Source: Cotesia glomerata (Eukaryota > Arthropoda > Insecta > Hymenoptera > Braconidae). Taken from it: a DNA stretch of 64,000 nt. A program made the position numbers and the translations under genes. This document shows positions 56,501-64,000 of this stretch, piece by piece (position 1 is the stretch's first letter; every line of letters starts with the position of its first letter). The notes beneath the pieces were generated by a model. The model was not told where the DNA came from. It did no database searches and saw only the letters and a list, made by a program, of their open reading frames with translations. The stretch covers positions 25,489,770 to 25,553,769 of the forward strand of contig NC_058164.1 of NCBI RefSeq assembly GCF_020080835.1. Reading direction: 5' to 3'.

Positions 56501-57215
56501 CATTTCGTCGATAAAGAATCTAGGAAGAAGCAAGAAAATTTCGATCCTTGCGGGAATTATCGAGAAAATTGACTGGTCTGCTGCTAATCCGCGAGTTACT
56601 CTTAAAGACATTTCGGATTCTATCGAAGGAATGATGCACAAGGACATTTTCGCGAGGTATTCCAATGTTTTGCAGCCAGGAGTTGTTGTTCTGCTTCGCG
56701 ACGTTGGAATTCTGAATCTCCGAGGCTCAAAAGCGTCCTTAACTACTTCTATACTCTTCATTTCACCCATAAGCATCGTAGCTGCTTATAATGACAAGTC
56801 AAGGCTTATTACCACGCCGGAACTTACAAAATTGATGGAACAAGACTTAGGAAGCCAAGTTAGCCGAGGAATTCCGGATACTTTGATGGATATGAGTGAT
56901 TTTGAATTGGACGATAACTTGTTCGAAGGATTCGCCGTGCAGCGGGAAGCTTCTGGTGCTCAAGGTAACCTAAGCCAGGAGACTAAGTTGGCTAGAACTG
57001 AGGAAGTTCCAGGGACTACCTTTGGTGATCATTTGCTGGATGACAGCGATGATGAAATGATGTCCCAGATGCAACTTAGTCCGGAAAGAAATTATGTGGT
57101 AGCGAATAATGCCAATGGAGGTACTGATAATCATGAAGACACTTTTGGAGATAGTGACGATGAACTTTTATCGCAGTTGGATATGGATGCGGTGGTTAAT
57201 ACTTACGATAAATGA
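53475..57215 (+). CDS. HROB: homologous recombination OB-fold protein (HROB/MCM8IP-type), two exons
   Basis: Exon 1 (53475-53510) encodes MAEFDRDFDFDE. After a 2.36-kb intron, exon 2 (55866-57215) continues ASDKKLYFQDSLREIESNES and ends at TGA; total 461 residues. The N-terminal half is Lys/Ser/Pro-rich and disordered, with four K(N/T)LLLDxxxR-like repeats (about residues 60-130). Around residue 204 comes LFTDGAWRLMMNELPQDYLT, the conserved HROB lead-in. The OB-fold follows (about 235-321): KKISILAGIIEKIDW, RVTLKDISDSIEGMMHKDIF, LQPGVVVLLRDVGILN and ILFISPISIVAAYN. The tail is acidic, with DSDDEMMSQMQL and DSDDELLSQLDMD. HROB recruits the MCM8-MCM9 helicase for DNA synthesis after recombination and for interstrand crosslink repair in the nucleus. 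It is shorter than human HROB (about 650 residues), from memory. AATAAA at 57313-57318 is a good poly(A) signal. Codon use and frame are intact. Confidence 0.85.
53960..54760. repeat. AAAATTTTTAAAAATAAAAA array in the HROB-type intron
   Basis: About 800 bp of tandem TTTTTAATTTTTAAAAATAAAA-type units with almost no G or C. It lies wholly inside the intron. Confidence 0.85.
55866..57215 (+). CDS. HROB-type gene: exon 2 (main exon)
   Basis: The acceptor AAAACTTTCAG ends at 55865. The exon is one uninterrupted frame of 449 codons plus stop. Minus-strand frames opposite it (55883-56257, 56483-56776) are shadows. The exon is markedly GC-richer than the surrounding sequence. Confidence 0.85.
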   Translation, partial: ASDKKLYFQDSLREIESNESMLFTQQCSIPLEKSPDENKSPEQEQSSRKNLLLDLFDRPPEVEDIPEESSCKTLLLDLMSRSAAPSSPKEREPLKNLLLDTMSKKTPNNIRKNLLTEKNDRSPFKRPLSPKPKEPPKTLVRKFPGPAGLLSFSAAKKNQSLSKALNDNLNDDSDEGRAESRFCSQDTKKLFTDGAWRLMMNELPQDYLTGKDISSIKNLGRSKKISILAGIIEKIDWSAANPRVTLKDISDSIEGMMHKDIFARYSNVLQPGVVVLLRDVGILNLRGSKASLTTSILFISPISIVAAYNDKSRLITTPELTKLMEQDLGSQVSRGIPDTLMDMSDFELDDNLFEGFAVQREASGAQGNLSQETKLARTEEVPGTTFGDHLLDDSDDEMMSQMQLSPERNYVVANNANGGTDNHEDTFGDSDDELLSQLDMDAVVNTYDK

Positions 57216-57537
57216 TTTATATAGTGGTTGTTTTTAAGATATTCAGTATTAGTGATTAAGGTTAAGATTTGGTATAAGTGTTATTATGAAGTTGTTACCT
57301 GATTAAAGGTTTAATAAATTTGATACATAATATAATTGGTGTTCTTATTTTTAATCGTTTTAGATTATAGGTATATTATTTAAGTAAATAATAATAAGGT
57401 TTTTATTAAAATTATGACCCGAAAGGAATATTTTTATAAGGAGCGCTTTTGTAACTATAATTTAGAGCTAAATTTGTCATTAAAGAAAAATTTGGGAACT
57501 GGAGAAAGAAAGGGGGGAGCTTAGTGGGAATGGTGAC
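57216..57537. other. 3' UTR and downstream of the HROB-type gene
   Basis: AT-rich, AATAAA at 57313-57318. The minus-strand frame 57412-57615 is unsupported. Confidence 0.5.
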
Positions 57538-58469
57538 ACGATAATTGATACCTGGAATTTGATACCACGATAATTGATCCCTGCAAAAATATGGTCTAAT
57601 ATCGAATAAACACACACAAAATTTGAATATTAAAATAGAGATGAAATGTATGTGAAACCAATTTATTCGTGATGTGATTGGTCGAATATATCATAAGCAT
57701 GAAAATATATCAAGGGTTTTCTAACGCAACCACGTATCTCGATTTTTGAAGATGAAAGGGTTCAACTGAAAAATTAATAATTATAAACGCGTTACTGAAA
57801 AAAAATATTTACCAGATTAATAATAAATACGATAGTATTTTTAAAATATACAATTGAAAAATATTGTTTTTAGATAAATATTAATTTTTAAAAGCTACTA
57901 GATAATCGAACGCACTTTGCGCGCTTCCGTCGAAATGTTTACTATCGACAATTTAATTAATCAATATTTCCACAAATTTAACTCATTAATATTTAACCGT
58001 TGCCATGGTAAGCGTTGCCATAGTAACCGTTGCTATGGTAAATGTTGTCATAGTAACTGTTGCTATGATGACAGTTGCTGTGGTAATCGTCACCATAGCA
58101 ACGGTTACTATGACAATGGTTACCATAGTAACCGTTGGTGTGCTAATTATTGTCATAGTAACCGTTATTATGGTAACTATTGTCAAATTGGTCACCATAG
58201 CAACGAAAAGCGGCAACAATGAAAACGTTACATCAACTTTTTAATAAAGGATTTTTTACCTGATCTCTAAAATTGTCATTTTTGAGATACGAGGTTGCGT
58301 CAGAAAATCATCGATATGTAAATCCTATAGTCAGGTGCGTGCTTGCACGTGTAAATTTAAATTCTAGTTCATGATAAAAGGGCATAACTCGGTTGGGATC
58401 ATTTGACAATGAGATAAAATTACGGGGATCAATTATCGTGGTATCAAATTTCGAGGATCAATTATAATG
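57538..58469. mobile_element. TIR element containing the short X-box minisatellite
   Basis: The left end CACGATAATTGATACCTGGAATTTGATACCACGATAATTGATCC (57538-57580) is matched by the reverse complement of the right end ACGGGGATCAATTATCGTGGTATCAAATTTCGAGGATCAATTATA (58422-58466). Subterminal direct doubling of ATAATTGATCC occurs at both ends. The minisatellite copy lies inside, presumably by nesting. No transposase. Confidence 0.6.
57932..58255 (+). mobile_element. X-box minisatellite unit, short copy (array 58004-58205)
   Basis: About a dozen 15-bp CCGTTGCTATGGTAA units lie between the same flanks as the long copy at 11821-13165, in opposite orientation. The left flank has GAAATGTTTACTATCGACAATT and AATATTTAACCGTTGCC; the right has GGCAACAATGAAAACGTTACATCAAC. 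Units here are more varied (GTTGTCATAGTAAC, GTTGCTGTGGTAAT). The open frames (57917-58222 and others) follow from the 15-bp period. Confidence 0.85.
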
Positions 58470-58511
58470 AAACCGTGGGAATTTTTCAGTAACCGAAAAA
58501 TATTCGAAAAA

Positions 58512-58582
58512 ACCCAGACCGGGAATCGAACCCGGACCATTTGGTTATGCACCAAACGCTCTACCGGCTAAGCTATCCGAGA
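58512..58582 (-). tRNA. tRNA-like sequence, probably degenerate (CAT anticodon position)
   Basis: On the minus strand the cloverleaf is TCTCGGA / GCTT-AGCCGGTA-GAGC / TTTGG-TGCATAA-CCAAA / CCGGG-TTCGATT-CCCGG / TCTGGGT. D, anticodon and T stems pair well and six of seven acceptor pairs form. The anticodon position reads CAT (Met), but residue 33 is G, where tRNAs have U. It is a good candidate for a tRNA gene or a tRNA-derived repeat. Its 3' half is like that of the 46076 sequence. Confidence 0.5.
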
Positions 58583-58663
58583 TAATTTCCGTAACTACTA
58601 TTCAGTTACTAACTAACTCAAACTCAGCCAAAAAAGTGCAACGATCTTTTAGTCACATTCTTA

Positions 58664-58665
58664 AC

Positions 58666-58708
<43 letters not shown>
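58664..58708. repeat. (AAT)n microsatellite
   Basis: About 15 uninterrupted AAT triplets. Confidence 0.9.
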
Positions 58709-60430
58709 TTTATCCAAGAAAAAAATTATTTTAAAGAGTTTCATCATTTTGATCTCTACAATAAAAATATATAAGAGTGTGAAGTTAGTCAATAGTCGAA
58801 ACTCGCAAAAAATAGGACCTGATTCCTTATTGGCCAAAATAAAGGCGCGCGCGTAGCGCGCTATTCAAATTTCTAGTTTAATTGAAAAACTTTTTGGTTC
58901 AAAAATTCTTTGTCTTGATTCAAGACAATACAACTCTTCAAAATGGTTTTCTTGGATTCAAAATTTTTCTCTTGAATCAAATTAATTTTTTTTTAATAAT
59001 AATAAATTTAGCCGACATTTTTGATTTTTTTATTTTGCTTAATTTATTAAATTATAACTAAAAAATATTTTAAAAAAATTGCACTTATAGTTTTTGAAGT
59101 TTTTAACAAATGATAAAATTTTTAGAGGTTGGCTAACTTTATTTTCATTATTTTTCAGTGTATAGATAATGAAAAAAACGTATTAAATACAATGAAAATT
59201 CAAAAGACGGAAGGATTAATCGTTAAATTACTTAAGTAGCAAAATTGTAGTGACAAGTAAATTTTAATAATTGAATAAAATTTTCTCAATAATTTAGGCT
59301 GATTTGAATTTTAAATTACCTTAATAATTTATAAAACGTATTACCCGAGCATAGCTTCTCTGTATACATGTATATGTGCAACGAGTATGTGTAATCATGC
59401 GTAATGACACGTGTCGCTAGATTGACTCCTATGCAGACCAATAAAGCCTCGAATTTCCTCAAATTATTTAAAGCTTATGATTTTTATAGAATTTTTTAAA
59501 CATAACTTATCTAGAATCAGGAAAAAAAATGTTTTTTATTTTAATAAATAAAATTTCATCACATATCTTATAATCCGTATGCAAATATGACAATAATTAG
59601 ATATAAATCGTGTGAATAATAAATTCAAACAAAACCACGAAGAACTATTCATAAATTAAAACTAAAACCTGTTCTGAACTATTTTTATTTCTGCAAAACG
59701 GATTTCGCAATAAAATTATTGATTATTAATTGTAATAATCAATCAGATAAGTTGAGAAATTAATTATCTGTCACAAAAAAAAAATTGAACTCATTGTTAA
59801 TGCTCGTAAAAATTCCCCAGGATTAAGAAATAGTGACGGAATCTGTCGATTTATTCGAAAAATTTCATGTCTAATTATTTAAAAATTTAAAACATACACA
59901 TTTAGTTGCATAACATCTTTATTTATTTATATATATTTTTCTTATTTATTAAGATGTCACGTGGTGTAACTTAGTGACAAGATATGTGCGTGTAGAAATA
60001 AATATATAAGTAAGTTACATCTGTAATCTTAATTACGCGGTAATTTAATAGAGTAATGATTTTTACATTGACATTACTATTTCCGCAAATTAGTGGGAAC
60101 GGCTCCCTATCATGCGATATAGGGTTGATTCAAGGTTGATCCAATATAAATAAGTATTAATAAATATATACCGTAACTTTTTTGTTAAACTACGTCACCA
60201 GACTTACAAAAATTTTTTTTTTTTATTTACATACCTTTCAAATTTATTTATTAAATAAAAAACTAGTCGAGTGGAAAGATATATTGGTGATAGGAAAAAT
60301 AAAATTATTTTTATCAGAATCTTGTTTTAATTCATTATTTTCTCGTTTTTAAGCTTGTTTTTAATGACATTAACTTAATTGATTGAAATTTAATAAAAAA
60401 AGATTAAGGCATTGTTTTATTATAAAAGAA
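58709..60430. other. unassigned intergenic sequence
   Basis: No exon. A block CTGATTCCTTATTGGCC with GCGCGCGC (58820-58865) is shared with the intronic MITE at 26040. GACACGTGTC lies at 59406-59415. Confidence 0.4.
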
Positions 60431-60439
60431 TGTTGTTTT

Positions 60440-61160
60440 GATTCAAAAATATTGTCAGCAAATCGATTAGTAATTTTTTTTATAAATTAGTTCTTAGTTT
60501 CGCCACTAGGTGGCTACGCCTTCTCGCTAGTAGAGAAATCTAACCAAAGTATATAAGTATAAAAGTTTTTTATAAAATAAAATAAATTATTATAGTTATT
60601 AGCGTGTTTTATTTTTATTATTCGCGAATTAATTTATATAAATTTGGACAGTTAATTATTTTATTAGCAGAAGTATATTAATAAAACAAAATTATTTTAA
60701 ATAGAACCTTGTTATGAATCTTAAATATTTTTTAGCTTTGTCTAAATGACAACAAATTGATTTGTAATTTTTTTTATAAGTTAGTTCTTGGTTTTGCCGC
60801 TAGATGGCTACGCCTTCTCGCTAGTAGAAAAATCTAACCAAAGTATATAAGTATAAAAATTTTTTTATAAAATAAAATACGTTATGATAGTAATTAGCGC
60901 GTTTTTTTTTTTAATTCGCAATTGAATTTATATAAATTTGGACAATTAATTATTTTATTATTCAGCAGGAGAATATTAATAAAACAAAATTATTTTAAAT
61001 AGAACCTTATTTTGAATCTTAAATATTTCTTAGCTTTGTCTAAAGTATAAGATTGGTAATTTTTATATAAATTAGTTCTTGGTTTCACCGATAGGTGGCT
61101 ACGCCTTCTCGCTAGTAGAAAAATCTTACCAAAGAATATAATAAGCCTCAAACTTTTTTT
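60440..61160 (+). repeat. second tandem array of the 290-bp CTCF-like unit (three copies)
   Basis: This is the same unit as at 4131-5190, same orientation. Its cores are GCCACTAGGTGGCTACGCC (60502-60520), GCCGCTAGATGGCTACGCC (60796-60814) and ACCGATAGGTGGCTACGCC (61087-61105). Each is followed by TTCTCGCTAGTAG, AAATC and TATATA. The array period is about 292 bp. Confidence 0.8.
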
Positions 61161-63025
61161 ATCAATAAAATAAATAATAAAGAGACCAATTAGAACTACA
61201 AATTGTATTTTATATTAATCACAAATTTTTCCTTTTTATTTATTATATAATTTTATTTATCAATATTAATAAATTTTTTTTTGTAATTAACTTCTGCTAC
61301 TTAAAATTCTATAATTATGTTATTAAAAATTTAATATACCTTGTAGTTTAATTATAATTAGCAAATTAAAGTTAAATATGGCATCTGGTACTTGCGGCCA
61401 TATTGGATAGTTTATTTAGTACCAATTTAAACTACTAGATGGCGCTACATTAAAAAGTCCAAGCTAGTAATGCTTTTTATAGAAAAAAAAATGTTTTTCG
61501 ACAAAAAATTATACTTTAAAATCTAAACAAAGAACATGATAATTAAGTCCATTTTTATCCTATAAATTTCAGCGAGTTGTTTTATTCTCTTTCAATAGTT
61601 ACGGTTCCGAGGTCTTAGCAAGGCCATTAGAGAATCGGAAAGGAAATATGTAACAGACGTATAATGATAGTCTGCGTTCTGTCTGAATAAATTCCGCTAG
61701 TTTATTAAAATTAAATAAAATAAGAAATTACACTGAGATTAAAGTGAATAGTAATATAAATGTCACTCTGGATTTTGTTAGCCTGCACAATAGATTAGTA
61801 ATTAAGACGTAGATAACAAAAGTATCATCGCATTGTGCATAAATCCTTGACAATGACTCTAGTTTGCCATTGGACTTAGCGTCAGTGTCATAAAACAAGC
61901 TAAAACTAAAAATTCGAATTTTTTTTTACTATTCTAAGAATCATGCGCATTAATCCGTATAATGATCTTGATCATCATAAATAGTTGTATAACTAAGTTA
62001 TTAGATCGTTATTAATTTTTTTTTTAGCCAATTAGAGTTATTGTTTATTTTTTCTGAATAAAAAAACGGAATAAATTACTTTTAGCGACCTTGGATTAAT
62101 TTTTCATGATTTTTTCCGTAGATCGCTCAAATGATTATTAATAATAATTAATTTATAGAAAAAACAATTTTTTACAAGTAATAAGTCGCTTTTTTAAATA
62201 TTTTTATCTTATCGGTTTGAATTGCGCGCCACTTTTCATAAAGCCATGGGATTTCCAGGATTTTTTTCGCGGGAAATTTAAATTTAAAAATTTCTTTTTT
62301 TTTTTTTAATGCGGGAATTAATTTGTGCAATAAAAATTGAAAAGTAAACGGGTAATTTATTCAATTTTCTGCAACGGTATTCTAGATTATAGATGCAAAT
62401 AAATTGCAATAGTTAACTTAGTATTTTATCGCATAAATAATGTCAAGTACAAATAATACAATTGTAAAAAAAATTAATTAAATTTTTTCCACAAATATAC
62501 TTTCTAATGTTTATATTTAATTATTGATTAATATTAATTTTTAATTAACAAAAAAATATCAATGAATTTTTAAAATAAATATTATAATCTTAATTAAATA
62601 TAATTACGATAATTCGACAAAAAAAAATTAATATTTAATAGTAAGAGCGCGTTATTTGTAAAAATAAATTCGTAAAGCAAGATCAATAAACTTATCTTTC
62701 GTTTTAATACACAACTTTTATTGTTATCGTTTTTAAGATCTACTTATCGCTCAAGTACAATATAATTATGTTTTTTTTTAGACTCTATTTGTCTATTCGC
62801 TCTTCGCGGTCTAAAATAATGTATATGTATTTGTCGCGATGTATGGTCGACAATTGAACGGCAATTGTGGAGAAACAATTTGATTAAGGTCAATAATTGA
62901 GGAAGAGAAAGAAATCAGTTTTAGGACACGATAATTCGAACAAATGATTTTTTTATTGGCTCTGTAATCGACTTTTAATTATTAAAAATTATTTTTTATG
63001 CTTTGACTTATATTTACTTGGATTG

Positions 63026-63057
<32 letters not shown>

Positions 63058-64000
63058 CAATATTGTTGGAAGTTAGTAGGCTTAAGGGGGTCAGGGATAG
63101 ATAAAGATATTAATTAAATAAAATTATCCTGCTATTGTGTACAGGTCGTTAACGTGGCTAATTACACTTTCTTTACTCGGACAAAATTTTTTTGTTACAA
63201 ATTTGTGTGAAAAATTTTCAATTTTTTTTTTAATTAAAAAAAAATTTCAATTTTTTTTTTTTTAAATAAAAATTGTTTTTTTTTTATAAAATAATTTTGT
63301 TTTTTTTTTATGAAAAAAAAAATTTTTAATTAAAAAAAAAATTTTTTTCTTTTTGATTAAATTAATTTTTTTTTTAACTAAAAAAAAAAAAATTTCAATT
63401 TTTTTTTTTTTTAGTTAAAAAAATTAATTTAATTAAAAAAAAAAATTTTTTTAATTTAAAATTGTTTTTTTTTTTAAATAAAATAAAAAATTAAATAATT
63501 TTAATATTTTAAAAAATAAAAAAAAAAAGATTTTTTTTGGAAAAAAAATATATAATATAAGGACAATAATTTACATAAAAAAAAAAATTGCTTCAAGTAC
63601 GTGAGTATGATAACAAAACGCCTTATTATGTTAAAACAACTCTACGTATATACCGTAATTGCACTGAAATGACGTAAGTGAACATTTGAACACTTGAATA
63701 TTCGGTAGAAATAATAAATAAACAATGAAAAGTTCGGAGAAAATGAATCATTCTTAAGATATTTTCAAAAAGACTTTTTTTTTTTTTTTTTAGTAAGTAC
63801 TTGAAGAAAATTCAAGAATTTAAATGATTTTTGAGACAACGGATAATTAAAAATAATCTTGAGATTACGGTAATTGTAATTTTATCTTGTAATTAGCGAT
63901 CTTGAAATGATTTCAATATGCGTAGCCTAAAAAGATTGTTTATATACTCAAACACGGAAGTTATTTTGAGTTAAGAGGTACTTGAAAGAATATTTTAAAA
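61161..64000. other. intergenic, AT-rich, nothing coding
   Basis: It contains a canonical CTCF-like site (61431-61449, ACTACTAGATGGCGCTACA), a 29-bp poly-T (about 63029-63057) and homopolymer-rich A/T blocks (63180-63580). No exon or RNA gene recognised. Confidence 0.45.

Noticed and set aside
1..64000. CRISPR arrays, bacterial operons, rRNA genes or viral (polydnavirus) genes
   Set aside because: The tandem repeats lack unique equal-length spacers, the genes are intron-containing and of metazoan type, and no viral protein or circle-junction signature was recognised, although the host looks like a parasitoid wasp.

Overview
The window looks like nuclear DNA of an insect, most probably a hymenopteran (a braconid-type parasitoid is my guess). 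The base composition is very AT-rich, genes are split by GT-AG introns, and three recognisable metazoan genes sit among dense miniature transposons, foldback elements and simple repeats. There are no operons, rRNA genes, CRISPR arrays or viral genes. The species call is inference; the eukaryotic, insect-like nature is read directly.

Layout. (1) 2.4-27.6 kb, plus strand: a long multi-exon gene for a secreted or membrane-anchored zona pellucida (ZP) domain protein. It has a non-coding first exon (about 2400-2510), a start exon (5765-5802), an exon completing the signal peptide (13449-13524), weak PAN/apple-like exons at 21.3 and 24.3 kb, and ZP-domain and transmembrane exons (25056-26858). Its introns hold most of the repeats of the left half. 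The 17.7-26.9 kb part has several one-base frame breaks in otherwise conserved exons, so it is either poorly polished sequence or a decaying gene. (2) 32.8-37.6 kb, minus strand: the 3' half of an encore/R3HDM-type gene with R3H and SUZ-like regions and a long Q/P-rich tail. The 5' exons are not recognised, and there is one frame break near 35.0 kb. (3) 53.5-57.2 kb, plus strand: a two-exon gene for an HROB (MCM8IP/C17orf53)-type homologous recombination OB-fold protein.

The rest is repeat-rich intergenic or intronic DNA. The most notable structures are: (a) a mobile minisatellite at 11.86-13.10 kb, with a second inverted copy at 57.9-58.25 kb, whose 15-bp unit is a textbook RFX X-box; (b) several unrelated repeat families and single sites that carry a CTCF-like core (4.2-5.1, 8.4-9.3, 13.2, 28.4-29.0, 52.0, 60.5-61.4 kb); (c) a piggyBac-type MITE with TTAA target duplications enclosing a nearly perfect 196-bp-arm hairpin (43.1-44.0 kb); (d) four copies of an element of about 870 bp that begins AACTTCCCG and carries GAGCTC hairpins, one of them inserted into another transposon; (e) palindromic tandem units with the core GTGGGTACTCAAATGAAAG at 14.5-18.4 kb; and (f) three degenerate tRNA-like sequences.

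The three genes have no obvious functional link. One protein is probably cuticular or apical matrix, one is an RNA-binding regulator and one is a DNA-repair factor. The E2F-like sites upstream of the HROB gene fit a replication/repair expression programme, but that is inference. No search was run; all family assignments come from reading translated sequence.
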